The notes: a model not told the origin generated them from the sequence alone. Positions 53,332 through 63,019 are shown, numbered from the stretch's first letter. The stretch: DNA of 64,000 nt from Croceibacter atlanticus HTCC2559 (GCF_000196315.1 NC_014230.1:434001-498000), one strand, 5' to 3'. A program made the numbers and translations.

Positions 53332-54702
53332 TTACTTGCTTTCTTGATATGGCACTCTTAGCTGTGGTGTATTTAGTACCGTTTCTAACTCTGCTTTAGT
53401 AGTAATTACATTTACCATACTTTGCAAGAGTTCTTGTTGGGCGTTATAAAGTTGTGTTTGTGCTTGACGTAGATCAAAGCTTGTAGAAATACCTTCTCTA
53501 AATTTTATCTGGTTTTTGTTTTCTATTCGCTCTGCCAACTCAAGATTTTTTTGAGCGGTTTGGTAACTTTCTATAGCAAACTGATAGTCACTACGAGCTG
53601 TATCTGTGTCTAACTGAATTTGCTGAATTGTTTGCTCTAAATCTGTTTGAGCCTGATCTAAAGCAATTGCTGCTCTTTGTGTTCTAGCACTTCGTTTTAA
53701 AGAGCTAAAGATTGGGACATTTATAGACACCCCAAATATTGAAGACTGAAACCATCTGGTATCACTATCAAAAAATACAAAATCGTCGTCTTGAGTTTGT
53801 GTACCGTAATTTACAAATGCATTTACGCTTGGTAATGCCTTACTTTTTTCAAGTTTTAACTCTAACTCTCTTTGCTTGGTTAGGTTGTCTGCAATTTTAT
53901 AATCTACATTTTCCTCTACAGCCAGTTCTTGCTCAGAAATCTCTAAACTCACATTTTCGAGTGTAAGTTGCTCAAGACCATCTTTAAATACAACAGGTGC
54001 ACTTACAGGAATACCCAATGCTAAATTGAACATTTGCTTTGCAATATCTGCCTGTCGTTTGGTATTGCTCAATTGGTTCTCTAATTGCAATTTTGTGATC
54101 TGTAATTGCTCTGCATCTTCCTCTTCTGCAAAGCCTTCTTCATACAATGCTTGTGTTTCAGAGAGATTGTCTGTAATAGCATCTATGTTTTTTTCTACTA
54201 TGCTTACACTTTCTTCTGTTAGCAACACACCACCATAAGCGTTAATTACACCTTTTCTTACTTCTAACCGTGTTTTCTCATTTGCATTTTCAGAAAATTC
54301 AAGAAATGCAGTTGAGGCTTTAAGGGCTACCAAATAAGAACCATCAAAAATTACTTGGCTTAACGTCGCTGTTAAGTTTGCAGATTGTTTGGCACCAAAG
54401 GTTACCGGTGTAAAGGTTCCTGGTTCTCCTCCAGAAAACTCTGCAGGAATAAATGTTACAGGTTGCTTTAATTGATTTTGATAATCTACCGAGCCATTAA
54501 TTTGTGGCAAACCGTCTGCTGTAGTTTCCCATTTTTGCTTTAAAGCTTTGGCGACATCTCGTCTTGCATTAATTGCAGTATAGCTGCTATCCAATGCATA
54601 ATTTACAGCTTCCTCTAAAGAAAAACTGTAGGATTTAGGGGCTTCTTGTGAAAATGCCACACTACTCACAAAGAGCAGGAGCATTACTATTCTATAAGTC
54701 AT
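53332..54702 (-). CDS. TolC-family outer-membrane efflux channel
   Basis: The roughly 456-residue protein has a signal peptide (MTYRIVMLLLFVSSVAFSQ). Two outer-membrane-efflux domains follow with long helices and the typical motifs SLEEAVNYALDSSY and KFREGISTSFDLRQAQTQLYNAQQELL. It forms the outer-membrane exit of the tripartite pump. The longest frame starts at TTG 54720, but ATG 54702 gives the signal peptide. The ATG overlaps the end of tetR by 11 bp, which couples the two. Confidence 0.92.
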   Translation of the reverse strand: MTYRIVMLLLFVSSVAFSQEAPKSYSFSLEEAVNYALDSSYTAINARRDVAKALKQKWETTADGLPQINGSVDYQNQLKQPVTFIPAEFSGGEPGTFTPVTFGAKQSANLTATLSQVIFDGSYLVALKASTAFLEFSENANEKTRLEVRKGVINAYGGVLLTEESVSIVEKNIDAITDNLSETQALYEEGFAEEEDAEQLQITKLQLENQLSNTKRQADIAKQMFNLALGIPVSAPVVFKDGLEQLTLENVSLEISEQELAVEENVDYKIADNLTKQRELELKLEKSKALPSVNAFVNYGTQTQDDDFVFFDSDTRWFQSSIFGVSINVPIFSSLKRSARTQRAAIALDQAQTDLEQTIQQIQLDTDTARSDYQFAIESYQTAQKNLELAERIENKNQIKFREGISTSFDLRQAQTQLYNAQQELLQSMVNVITTKAELETVLNTPQLRVPYQESK

Positions 54703-55306
54703 TAGGTGTATAGTTTTCAATTGTTTCTGTTAGTTTTTTTAATCCTTTTTGGGTTACAATTCCTCTTAGGTGGTATTCTAAATATTTTTCCATAAGGGTA
54801 ATCATGGGGAATTGATCTGCTGGAAACATATCATTATCCTTTATACCTACCATACCAAGAAAGTAAATTCGTGAAGCAAACTCTACATCTAAATTTTCAC
54901 GGTAAAGACCCATCTCTAAGCCTTTATTTAGATTTTCGACAACACAATCCTGCATATAGTCATATTGCTTAGATCTCATTTCTGCATAAACTGCCGGATA
55001 ATATTTCTGAAGCTGAAATTGCGCAGAAGAGTTTTGATTCTTCATATGCTTCATTACATATTGCTTAATGGAGTACAACTCCACAATAGGGTTTTGATTT
55101 TCTTTCCTTACACCATCTATACCACTACAAATTCTTAGGAACAATATTTCTGTACTTGCTTTAACTAATACACTCTTGTTTTTAAAATGGGTATAAATGG
55201 TTTTTTTTGATATGCCCATTTCTGTAGCAATATCATCCATAGTTACACTCTTAAACCCTAGGTCTAAGAATAGCTCTGTTGCTTTATTTAAAATTGTCTC
55301 TCTCAT
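54692..55306 (-). CDS. TetR-family regulator of the efflux operon
   Basis: The 204-residue regulator has a helix-turn-helix near residues 18-50 (VTMDDIATEMGISKKTIYTHFKNK) and an all-helical ligand-binding domain. It is the first gene of the operon tetR-tolC-MFP-RND and most likely represses it until a pump substrate binds. The start is ATG 55306 (MRETILNKA), since the longer frame begins at TTG 55327 without a domain. The operator is probably in 55307-55452, shared with the divergent polyprenyl synthetase gene. Confidence 0.9.
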   Translation of the reverse strand: MRETILNKATELFLDLGFKSVTMDDIATEMGISKKTIYTHFKNKSVLVKASTEILFLRICSGIDGVRKENQNPIVELYSIKQYVMKHMKNQNSSAQFQLQKYYPAVYAEMRSKQYDYMQDCVVENLNKGLEMGLYRENLDVEFASRIYFLGMVGIKDNDMFPADQFPMITLMEKYLEYHLRGIVTQKGLKKLTETIENYTPNDL

Positions 55307-55427
55307 ATTGAAGCTGCAAATGTACAACAGGAAACTTAAAAAACAAAAATAGTTTCCAAAGTTTATGTTATTGTATTGTTAAGTAATCTTTTGCAATTGT
55401 CATCCTTTTAAATCGTCCTTAATGCAG

Positions 55428-55435
55428 TATTTTTG
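55428..55435 (+). promoter_or_regulatory. -7 element of the polyprenyl synthetase gene
   Basis: TATTTTTG is a perfect TAnnTTTG, 17 bp before the ATG at 55453. No TTG at the usual distance. Confidence 0.45.
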
Positions 55436-55452
55436 ACAAAATTTTTATTTCG

Positions 55453-56427
55453 ATGCAGGAAATTTCAAGCTACCGCGAAGCATTCATTGCTCATATGAAC
55501 TCAAAAGTTTCAGTTAAAGAACCTGAAAATTTATACGAGCCTATTTCTTATATACTTAACCTTGGCGGAAAACGATTACGCCCTATTCTTGTGCTTATGG
55601 CTACAGAAATTTTTGGTGAAGATTATACAAAAGGACTCGATGCTGCTTTAGCTGTGGAAGTTTTTCATAACTTTTCCTTAGTTCATGATGATATAATGGA
55701 TGACGCACCACTGCGAAGAGGCAAAGATACTGTGCACGAAAAATGGGATTTAAATACAGGTATCCTTTCTGGAGATGCTATGCTCATAAATGCTTATCAG
55801 CTTTTTGAAAATTACGACGGCTCAACCTTTAAAGAGCTTGCTAAACTGTTTACAAAAACTGCCATTGAAGTTTGCGAAGGACAACAGTATGACATTGACT
55901 TTGAAACAAGAGATGATGTTACAATACCAGAGTACCTTAAAATGATTGAATTTAAAACTGCTGTTTTAGTGGGTGCTGCATTACAAATGGGAGCAATTGT
56001 GGCAAACGCAGAAGACTCTTGCAAAGATAAAATATATGAGTTTGGCTGTTTGCTTGGCTTGGCTTTTCAATTACAGGACGATTATTTAGATGCCTTTGGC
56101 GACCCAAAAACATTTGGAAAGCAGGTTGGTGGTGATATTATAGAAAACAAAAAAACATTCCTTTATTTAAAGGCTATTGAAAACTCTACTAAAGAAGATG
56201 CTAAACAACTTGAGCACCTTTACTCTTTAAGCCCAAAGCGACCTGAAAACAAAATAGAAACTGTAAAAACAATTTTTGAAAATAGTGGCGCATCTGAACT
56301 TACAAGACAAGAAATTGAGAAATACACAAAAAAAGCTTTTGAGTGCCTAGACCATATTAGCATTTCAGAAGACAAAAAGAAAGGTCTTATTGAGTTTGGA
56401 AACATCCTTATGAACAGAACTGTGTAA
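55453..56427 (+). CDS. Polyprenyl (octaprenyl-type) diphosphate synthase
   Basis: This trans-prenyltransferase of 324 residues has both aspartate-rich motifs: the first in LVHDDIMDDAPLRRG near residue 78 (DDxxD) and the second in LQDDYLDAFGD near 213. The GGKRLRPILVLMA (IPP binding) is at the N-terminus. It extends farnesyl diphosphate with isopentenyl units; Flavobacteriia use such an enzyme for the menaquinone side chain. The exact chain length cannot be read with certainty. The stop overlaps the next start by one base, so a small gene is coupled to it. Confidence 0.9.
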   Translation: MQEISSYREAFIAHMNSKVSVKEPENLYEPISYILNLGGKRLRPILVLMATEIFGEDYTKGLDAALAVEVFHNFSLVHDDIMDDAPLRRGKDTVHEKWDLNTGILSGDAMLINAYQLFENYDGSTFKELAKLFTKTAIEVCEGQQYDIDFETRDDVTIPEYLKMIEFKTAVLVGAALQMGAIVANAEDSCKDKIYEFGCLLGLAFQLQDDYLDAFGDPKTFGKQVGGDIIENKKTFLYLKAIENSTKEDAKQLEHLYSLSPKRPENKIETVKTIFENSGASELTRQEIEKYTKKAFECLDHISISEDKKKGLIEFGNILMNRTV

Positions 56428-56789
56428 TGCAAAAACCCGAAGCTTTATCTTCAGCTGTTAATCTATTTGAAGAAGCTACCTCTCTTAATCTTTTTAAGAA
56501 TCTAGTGGTTCAAGTTGAGAAAGATTTTAATTTGGCAAGTGTAGACTTAGAAATTGATACTATTGAAAGCACAACACCAAACTCTCTTTTAGATGGTATA
56601 GAGTCTAAAATATACTATTTATTACAGTATGACACTTCTACATATATAAATTTACTTTATATCATAGATGTACCAGAACACTCTATAAAGTATTTAAAAG
56701 CTGAAAATTTAGAACAGTTCTCAAAAGATATTTCGTTCTTAATATTGAAACGTTGCTGGATGAAAGTATGGTATAAAGCCAACTACTAA
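56427..56789 (+). CDS. Small conserved-looking protein coupled to the polyprenyl synthetase gene
   Basis: This 120-residue acidic/amphipathic protein is not recognised. Its first base is the last base of the upstream stop (TAATG), which shows translational coupling. The sequence has an N-terminal helix (AVNLFEEATSLNLFKNLVVQVEKDF), a beta stretch (LASVDLEIDTIES) and a C-terminal helix rich in Leu and Lys (LEQFSKDISFLILKRCWMKVWYK). There is no signal peptide or membrane helix. Its role may concern isoprenoid metabolism, by context only. Confidence 0.65.
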   Translation: MQKPEALSSAVNLFEEATSLNLFKNLVVQVEKDFNLASVDLEIDTIESTTPNSLLDGIESKIYYLLQYDTSTYINLLYIIDVPEHSIKYLKAENLEQFSKDISFLILKRCWMKVWYKANY

Positions 56790-57241
56790 TTGGTTTGCTT
56801 TAAAAGTGTGTAATTAAACGCCTCTGTAACATCTTTACCTTGTACAACTACAAACAGTTCACTGTCTGAAACTTTTTTATAGATAATCTTCTTAGGAAAA
56901 TCGTGATTTGGATTTTCAAAAGAATACGTGTTCTCATCAATCTGATTTAAAACAAAATCAATTGCCTTTCCTGCATTTTGGTTTGGTACCATTGCAGAAT
57001 AAACAATATCTTTCTTAACCTTTCGTATAGCTAAACGTTCAGCTATTTTCTTAGAGCCATTCTCTTTAACTGTATAAGCTTCTCCTATTAAAATATTAGC
57101 ATCAGACGGCTTCCAGGTTTCATAAACTTCCTTATCAGAAACTTTCCACTCACCTTCCATAAAAGAAAGACTTATCTCCTGTGATGCCAAATGATTTGAA
57201 ACAAACAAAGACACTAGAATAATTAAATATTTCATAATCAT
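56786..57241 (-). CDS. Secreted DUF6265-like protein
   Basis: The 151-residue protein starts with a signal peptide (MIMKYLIILVSLFVSNHLASQ) and continues with a lipocalin-like beta domain: FMEGEWKVSDKEVYETWKPSDANILIGEAY, KIAERLAIRKVKKDIVYSAMVPNQN and YSFENPNHDFPKKIIYKKVSDSELFVVVQG. This matches the DUF6265 type of periplasmic beta-barrel proteins of unknown function. The first Met or the third residue could be used. It overlaps the end of the 56427 gene by 4 bp and follows the barrel-protein gene by 3 bp. Confidence 0.72.
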   Translation of the reverse strand: MIMKYLIILVSLFVSNHLASQEISLSFMEGEWKVSDKEVYETWKPSDANILIGEAYTVKENGSKKIAERLAIRKVKKDIVYSAMVPNQNAGKAIDFVLNQIDENTYSFENPNHDFPKKIIYKKVSDSELFVVVQGKDVTEAFNYTLLKQTN

Positions 57242-57244
57242 TAA

Positions 57245-57772
57245 TTAAAAATACACGCTAATAAAAGGTACAAGAGCACTGCTATAAATACTATCATCTT
57301 CATCAAACAGCACATCATATTTTACACCAGCAGTTAAATTACCTGTGGTATACCCTATTCCTAAAAACAATGCTGGATAGGTATAATTTCTTTCAAAGGT
57401 AGAACCGTCTAATTCACGTTTAAAATTTACATACAATTGCTCAAATTCAGAAGATAGCCTTAGGTTGGATATTGGTCTAAAAAACGCCAATGCACTTCCT
57501 CCTATTGTATAAGCTCTCGCATCATCAAAAGATGTATAGCTACCACTTAAACCAGTACCTACAGACCAATAATTATTAATATCATAAATAACAGAAGGTG
57601 CCAGATTTGCGGTAAAAAAGCCATCTCCAAATCCTAATCCAAGACTTCCTCCTATTCTCAAATTGTTTGTAAAACCAGATCCACTCTGTGCATGTGTTGC
57701 ACAAGAAATGACCAAAAGCACAATTAGTAGCTTAAATTTTGAAGAAAAGAAAGTGTTAATAATGAGTTTCAT
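57245..57772 (-). CDS. Small outer-membrane beta-barrel protein
   Basis: The 175-residue protein has a signal peptide (KLLIVLLVISCATHAQ) and alternating strands with aromatic residues: LRIGGSLGLGFGDGFFTANLAPSVIYD, YWSVGTGLSGSYTSFDD, LSSEFEQLYVNFKR, FLGIGYTTGNLTAGVKYDVLF, with terminal ISVYF. This is the pattern of an eight-stranded barrel. Start ATG 57772; a longer start at 57799 adds nine residues. Likely an outer-membrane structural or porin-like protein. Its two-gene unit is divergent from sucA. Confidence 0.75.
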   Translation of the reverse strand: MKLIINTFFSSKFKLLIVLLVISCATHAQSGSGFTNNLRIGGSLGLGFGDGFFTANLAPSVIYDINNYWSVGTGLSGSYTSFDDARAYTIGGSALAFFRPISNLRLSSEFEQLYVNFKRELDGSTFERNYTYPALFLGIGYTTGNLTAGVKYDVLFDEDDSIYSSALVPFISVYF

Positions 57773-57838
57773 AGCGTTAAGCTTTATTAAATAGTTCATA
57801 AATATAGCAATTCAAAAGTCTATTATCCTGAATTGTTG

Positions 57839-57846
57839 TATTTTTG
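57839..57846 (+). promoter_or_regulatory. -7 element of sucA
   Basis: TATTTTTG is a perfect TAnnTTTG, 36 bp before the sucA ATG at 57883. Confidence 0.5.
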
Positions 57847-57882
57847 CTTAGTTTTTAAAACAAAATCGAGAGTACTCCTTTT

Positions 57883-60645
57883 ATGGATCAATTTTCATTT
57901 CTCAACGCGGCACATACATCTTATTTTGCCGACCTTTACGACCAGTACCTAAAATATCCAGATAGCGTAGAGCCAAGCTGGCGCGCTTTCTTTCAAGGTT
58001 TTGACCTAGGATTAGAAGAACGTGGCGATATAGAAGCAACTCAGGCTAACACTAGCAACTCTAAATCTGCATCTCAAGCACCAGATGCTGTTTTAAAAGA
58101 GTTTCAAGTTATACGTCTAATTGATGGCTATAGAGCAAGAGGACATCTTTTCACTAAGACAAATCCTGTTAGGGAAAGACGTAAGTACGTCCCAACACTA
58201 GATATTTCAAACTTTGGACTTTCTGAGCAAGACTTAGACCTTAAATTTAATGCTGGTAATATTATTGGCATTGGCGAAGCTTCTTTGCGAGACATTATTA
58301 CACATCTAGAACGCATTTATTGCGAAGCTATTGGTGTAGAATATATGTACGTAAGAAAACCCGAAGAAATACAGTGGATACAGGACAAGTTAAATATTAA
58401 CGACAACCACCCAGAGTTTTCTAACGATCAAAAAAAGCACATTCTTAAAAAATTGAATGAAGCTGTATCGTTTGAATCATTCTTACACAGAAAATATGTT
58501 GGCCAGAAAAGATTTTCATTAGAAGGTAATGAAAGTTTAATTCCTGCCTTAGATGCATTAATTGAAAATGCCGCAGAGCAAGGTGTTGAAGATTTTGTTA
58601 TGGGAATGGCGCATAGAGGTCGCCTTAGCACGCTTACCAACATTTTTGGAAAGAGCGCAAAAGACATCTTTAGTGAGTTTGATGGTAAAGATTACGAACA
58701 GGAAGTTTTTGATGGTGATGTTAAATATCACCTTGGATGGACAGCCTGCAGAAAAACCGACAGTGGTAAAGAAATAAATTTAAATATAGCACCAAACCCT
58801 TCACACCTAGAAACAGTAGGTGCAGTTGTTGAAGGTATAACACGTGCAAAACAAGATCGCCATCACAAAGACGATTTTAGCAAAGTATTACCTATTGTAG
58901 TTCACGGTGATGCCGCAATTGCAGGACAAGGTATTGTTTATGAAATAGTACAAATGTCTCAGCTAGATGGCTATAAAACTAATGGTACAATTCATATTGT
59001 TGTAAACAATCAAATTGGGTTTACCACTAACTACCTAGATGGCCGCTCATCAACTTATTGTACAGATGTTGCTAAAGTAACATTGTCTCCTGTACTTCAC
59101 GTTAATGCAGACGATGCAGAAGCTGTGGTGCACGCCATGTTATTTGCGCTAGATTTTAGAATGAGGTTTAAACGCGATGTGTTTATAGATCTTTTAGGTT
59201 ATAGAAAATATGGCCATAACGAAGGAGATGAACCACGCTTTACACAACCTAAGTTATACAAAGCCATCTCTAAACACAAAAACCCTTTAGAAATTTATGC
59301 TGAAAAGCTAAAATCTCAAGGCGTTATAGATGATAGCTATGTAACAAAACTTGAACAAGATTATAAAAATAAATTAGAGGAAAATCTTGAGGATTCTCGT
59401 AAAGAGGACAAAACAGAAATTACCGCTATAATGAAAGATGAGTGGGAAGGCTTTAATTATGCTCAAGAAGATGAGATGATGACGCCGGTTGATACCACTT
59501 ATGATTTAGAAAAACTTACTGAAATTGCTGAGGTAATTACAGAACTTCCTAAGGATAAAAAATTCCTAAGAAAGATTGCTAAGCTAATAGAGGCTCGTAA
59601 AACCATGTATTTTGAGGACAACAAACTCGATTGGGCAATGGGAGAGCTTTTAGCTTACGGAACGCTTTTAAAAGAAGGTTATGACGTGAGGATGACAGGT
59701 CAAGATGTTGAGCGTGGTACATTCTCTCACCGTCATGCAGTTGTGAAAGTTGAAGAGAGTGAAGAAGAAATTTTATTGCTCAACAACTTAAAAGGTGATC
59801 AAGGTGACTTCTACATATACAATTCTTTGTTGTCTGAATATGCTGTTGTAGGTTTTGATTACGGTTACGCCATGGCAAGCCCAAAAACATTAACTATCTG
59901 GGAAGCACAATTTGGAGATTTCTCAAATGGTGCTCAAATAATGTTAGACCAATACATTTCTGCTGCAGAAGACAAGTGGAAACTACAAAATGGTCTTGTA
60001 ATGTTATTACCACACGGTTATGAAGGCCAAGGTGCAGAACACTCATCGGCTAGAATGGAGCGTTACTTACAATTATGTGCTAAAGACAATATGTATGTTG
60101 CAGATTGTACAACGCCAGCAAACCTTTATCATTTGTTTAGAAGACAAATGAAAACAGATTTTAGAAAGCCTTTAATTGTATTTACACCTAAAAGTTTATT
60201 ACGTCACCCCAAAGTAGTGTCTACTAAAGAAGAAATTGCAAATGGAGCATTCCAAATGACAATTGATGATGTTGAGGCAGACGCTAAAAAAGTTAAAACA
60301 TTAGTATTTTGCACCGGTAAATTCTTTTATGATCTTACTGCAGAACGCGATGATAATAAAAGAGATGACATTGCATTTGTAAGAGTAGAACAGCTTTTCC
60401 CACTTCCCGTAGAGGAGATGAGAAATGCTATGAAAAAATACAGCAATGCAAAAGATGTTGTTTGGGCTCAAGAAGAACCAAGAAACATGGGAGCTTATAG
60501 CCACATCTTAATGCACTTAGATGAAGCAAAATCATTTAGAGTATGCAGCAGAAGACCTTATGGTGCACCTGCAGCAGGAAGTTCAGTAAGGTTTAAGAAA
60601 CGTCATGCTAAGGTTATAGAAGATGTTTTTACAAGACCTGAATAA
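57883..60645 (+). CDS. sucA: 2-oxoglutarate dehydrogenase E1 component
   Basis: This is the thiamine diphosphate-dependent decarboxylase of the 2-oxoglutarate dehydrogenase complex in the TCA cycle. The 920 residues are typical. The N-terminal FLNAAHTSYFADLYDQYLKYPDSVEPSWRAFF segment binds E2. The TPP-binding core includes EDFVMGMAHRGRL, the GDAAIAGQGIVYE loop and VNNQIGFTT. The C-terminal part has PHGYEGQGAEHSSARMERYLQLCA and RRPYGAPAAGSSVRFKKRH. sucB follows on the same strand after 61 bp. The E3 gene (lpd) is not in this window. Confidence 0.95.
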   Translation: MDQFSFLNAAHTSYFADLYDQYLKYPDSVEPSWRAFFQGFDLGLEERGDIEATQANTSNSKSASQAPDAVLKEFQVIRLIDGYRARGHLFTKTNPVRERRKYVPTLDISNFGLSEQDLDLKFNAGNIIGIGEASLRDIITHLERIYCEAIGVEYMYVRKPEEIQWIQDKLNINDNHPEFSNDQKKHILKKLNEAVSFESFLHRKYVGQKRFSLEGNESLIPALDALIENAAEQGVEDFVMGMAHRGRLSTLTNIFGKSAKDIFSEFDGKDYEQEVFDGDVKYHLGWTACRKTDSGKEINLNIAPNPSHLETVGAVVEGITRAKQDRHHKDDFSKVLPIVVHGDAAIAGQGIVYEIVQMSQLDGYKTNGTIHIVVNNQIGFTTNYLDGRSSTYCTDVAKVTLSPVLHVNADDAEAVVHAMLFALDFRMRFKRDVFIDLLGYRKYGHNEGDEPRFTQPKLYKAISKHKNPLEIYAEKLKSQGVIDDSYVTKLEQDYKNKLEENLEDSRKEDKTEITAIMKDEWEGFNYAQEDEMMTPVDTTYDLEKLTEIAEVITELPKDKKFLRKIAKLIEARKTMYFEDNKLDWAMGELLAYGTLLKEGYDVRMTGQDVERGTFSHRHAVVKVEESEEEILLLNNLKGDQGDFYIYNSLLSEYAVVGFDYGYAMASPKTLTIWEAQFGDFSNGAQIMLDQYISAAEDKWKLQNGLVMLLPHGYEGQGAEHSSARMERYLQLCAKDNMYVADCTTPANLYHLFRRQMKTDFRKPLIVFTPKSLLRHPKVVSTKEEIANGAFQMTIDDVEADAKKVKTLVFCTGKFFYDLTAERDDNKRDDIAFVRVEQLFPLPVEEMRNAMKKYSNAKDVVWAQEEPRNMGAYSHILMHLDEAKSFRVCSRRPYGAPAAGSSVRFKKRHAKVIEDVFTRPE

Positions 60646-60706
60646 TTCCGAAGAAAATTAATAAGAACAACACTAGACAATCAATAAAGATTAAAATAAA
60701 CACATT

Positions 60707-61999
60707 ATGGCTTTAGAAATGAAAGTGCCTTCACCAGGCGAATCCATAACCGAAGTTGAAATCGCACAGTGGCTTGTTGAAGATGGCGACTATGTTGAGA
60801 AAGACCAAGCAATTGCAGAAGTAGATAGTGACAAAGCAACACTAGAACTTCCTGCTGAAGCAAGCGGTATTATTACACTTAAAGCAGAAGAAGGTGATGC
60901 TGTCGAGGTTGGTGCAGTTGTATGCTTGATAGATACAGATGCAAAAAAACCTGGTGGTGATGACAAGGCTGCTAGTGGTGATGAAGGTAGCGGAGACGAT
61001 GCCGAAAAAGACCTTAAAGAACAAAATAAAAAAACTGAGGATACTAATGAAAAAGGTGATGCTCTTAAGCAAACACCTTCTAAACCTAGTACTCAAGACC
61101 AGAAACAAGATAATAAGAACTACGCAACTGGATCTCCTAGTCCTGCCGCTAAGAAAATCTTAGATGAAAAAGGAATGGACTCTAAAGATGTTAGTGGCTC
61201 TGGAAGAGACGGCCGCATAACTAAAGATGATGCTGTAAAGGCAAAACCGTCTATGGGTTCTCCTGGAAATGGAAAAAGAGGTGAAAGCCGCACTAAATTA
61301 TCTATGCTTCGTCGTAAAGTAGCAGAGCGTTTAGTTTCTGCTAAAAATGAGACAGCAATGCTTACTACTTTTAATGAAGTAGATATGTCTCCAATCTTTA
61401 GCTTGAGAAAACAATATAAAGAAGAGTTTAAAGCAAAACACGGCGTAAGTCTTGGCTTTATGTCATTCTTTACACTTGCTTGTGTTCGTGCATTAGAAAT
61501 GTATCCTGCTGTAAATTCTATGATTGAAGGTAAGGAAATGATTACCTATGATTATAAGGATATATCTATTGCAGTATCTGGACCAAAAGGCTTAATGGTA
61601 CCTGTAATGAGAAACACAGAAAATTTAAGCTTTAGAGGCGTAGAAGATGAAGTAAAGCGTCTGGCTTTAAAAGCAAGAGATGGTAAAATTACTGTAGATG
61701 AAATGACAGGTGGTACTTTTACAATCTCAAACGGAGGCGTATTTGGAAGTATGTTAAGTACTCCTATAATTAATCCTCCACAATCTGCAATTTTAGGAAT
61801 GCACAACATTGTTGAGCGTCCAGTTGCTATTGATGGGCACGTTGAAATTAGACCTATAATGTATGTGGCATTATCTTATGACCACAGAATTATTGATGGA
61901 AAAGAATCTGTAGGTTTCCTTGTTGCTGTTAAAGAGGCATTAGAAAATCCAGAAGAATTATTAATGGATAATGACGTTAAACGCGCTTTAGAATTATAA
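60707..61999 (+). CDS. sucB: 2-oxoglutarate dehydrogenase E2 component (dihydrolipoyl succinyltransferase)
   Basis: The 430-residue E2 subunit begins with a lipoyl domain (residues 2-75) with the lipoylated Lys at about 43 in [11 protein letters not shown] long Asp/Lys-rich linker (about 85-135) follows, then the E1/E3-binding domain (about 138-178: [24 protein letters not shown]). The catalytic domain runs to the end, with its HxxxDG motif in [15 protein letters not shown]. It transfers the succinyl group to CoA. The linker is unusually charged but in the range of the family. A lipoprotein gene follows after 3 bp. Confidence 0.95.
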   Translation: MALEMKVPSPGESITEVEIAQWLVEDGDYVEKDQAIAEVDSDKATLELPAEASGIITLKAEEGDAVEVGAVVCLIDTDAKKPGGDDKAASGDEGSGDDAEKDLKEQNKKTEDTNEKGDALKQTPSKPSTQDQKQDNKNYATGSPSPAAKKILDEKGMDSKDVSGSGRDGRITKDDAVKAKPSMGSPGNGKRGESRTKLSMLRRKVAERLVSAKNETAMLTTFNEVDMSPIFSLRKQYKEEFKAKHGVSLGFMSFFTLACVRALEMYPAVNSMIEGKEMITYDYKDISIAVSGPKGLMVPVMRNTENLSFRGVEDEVKRLALKARDGKITVDEMTGGTFTISNGGVFGSMLSTPIINPPQSAILGMHNIVERPVAIDGHVEIRPIMYVALSYDHRIIDGKESVGFLVAVKEALENPEELLMDNDVKRALEL

Positions 62000-62002
62000 C
62001 CT

Positions 62003-62422
62003 ATGAAACATTTATTTAAAATAGCATTAGCTTGCTTACTAATAGTTACAACTACTGCTTGTTCAAGTGATGACTCTAATGACGAGGTTGCAGGCTCTGG
62101 ATCAGTTTCTTTTAATGTACAAACTACATCTTCAAGAAACGCTACTGTAATCTCAAGAATTAATGAGTTTACAACAACAGAAGAAAATGCTACATTTCCT
62201 TATAACTTGTCTTATGATGATGTACCATTTCCTGCAAATACTGTTATTCAATTAACGTATACAGATTTTGATGATACAGAGGTAGACCCTAATGGCGAAG
62301 AGAACAACAATCCTTTTGAGGTTGCCTTAACTATTAGCGTAGATGGCAATGTGGTTAAGATGACTTCATTTACGGTAACACCAGATGATACAACAGACCC
62401 ATCAATATCTTTTAGTTTATAA
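62003..62422 (+). CDS. Small lipoprotein after sucB, function unknown
   Basis: The 139-residue protein has a lipobox ending TTACSSDDSNDE; acidic residues after the lipidated Cys favour export to the cell surface. The rest is predicted beta-rich (GSVSFNVQTTSS, TVIQLTYTDF, FEVALTISVDGNVVKM). Not recognised. Its start is 3 bp after the sucB stop and a terminator follows, so it is part of the suc transcript, although the function need not be linked. Confidence 0.65.
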   Translation: MKHLFKIALACLLIVTTTACSSDDSNDEVAGSGSVSFNVQTTSSRNATVISRINEFTTTEENATFPYNLSYDDVPFPANTVIQLTYTDFDDTEVDPNGEENNNPFEVALTISVDGNVVKMTSFTVTPDDTTDPSISFSL

Positions 62423-62449
62423 TACTAAAAATTGATTTATAAAATTTAG

Positions 62450-62484
62450 AAAAGCCTTCAATTATATTGAAGGCTTTTTTTTAT
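62450..62484 (+). terminator. Terminator of the suc transcript
   Basis: AAAAGCCTTCAA (62450-62461) pairs with TTGAAGGCTTTT (62467-62478) across a 5-nt loop, then a T run. Confidence 0.92.
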
Positions 62485-62520
62485 ATATTGTAGTCTACAA
62501 ATTTGCACAAACCGCTTTAC

Positions 62521-62736
62521 ATGGAACTCTTAAAACCTGAATTTTCCTTTATTTTACCTCTAATAATGCTAATAGTCTTAGGCATTTATATTTATTCTTT
62601 AGTAGATATTTTAAGACATGAATTTAGAGGAAATAATAAAATTGTGTGGATAATTGTAGTACTAATGTTACCTATATTAGGAGTTTTTCTATACTTCTTA
62701 TTAGGAAAGAAACAACAATCAGCTAGGGTTTTGTAA
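62521..62736 (+). CDS. Small PLDc_N-type membrane protein
   Basis: The 71-residue protein has two membrane helices (about 8-26 and 41-60) and the pattern of PLDc_N proteins: YSLVDILRHEFRGNNKIVWIIVVLMLPILGVFLYFLLGKK. These resemble the N-terminal membrane anchor of cardiolipin synthases; function unknown. The longest frame begins at TTG 62503, while ATG 62521 gives a natural start. It converges on the ABM-domain gene with a 14-bp overlap. Confidence 0.75.
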   Translation: MELLKPEFSFILPLIMLIVLGIYIYSLVDILRHEFRGNNKIVWIIVVLMLPILGVFLYFLLGKKQQSARVL

Positions 62737-63019
62737 AGCTATACTCTCGTTCAATTTTACAAATACGCACTTTGTACCAATCATACCAAAGTGATTTGCC
62801 TGCTTGTTGAGCTAAAAGATGTTCACTTTGTAGTTTCCATTCTTTAATATGATTAAGGCTTTCCCAATAACTTACCGTAATGCCTATACCATCTTTAGCA
62901 CTTTCAATACCTAAAAACCCAGGTTGTAGTTTTGCGAGTTCTTCAATTTTATTGGCCATACTAGCGTAGCCTTTTGTATTTGAAGATTGCTTGGAAGTAA
63001 ATATTACCGCGTAAGACAT
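62723..63019 (-). CDS. ABM-domain (antibiotic biosynthesis monooxygenase-like) protein
   Basis: The 98-residue protein has the ferredoxin-like ABM fold: MSYAVIFTSKQSSNTKGYASMANKIEELAKLQPGFLGIES, then VSYWESLNHIKEWKLQSEHLLAQQ, and WYDWYKVRICKIER. Members are small monooxygenases or heme-degrading enzymes, or stress proteins of unknown role. It stands 6 bp after the DtxR/MntR regulator gene and is probably co-transcribed, so a metal- or heme-linked role is possible but unproven. Confidence 0.75.
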   Translation of the reverse strand: MSYAVIFTSKQSSNTKGYASMANKIEELAKLQPGFLGIESAKDGIGITVSYWESLNHIKEWKLQSEHLLAQQAGKSLWYDWYKVRICKIEREYSFTKP

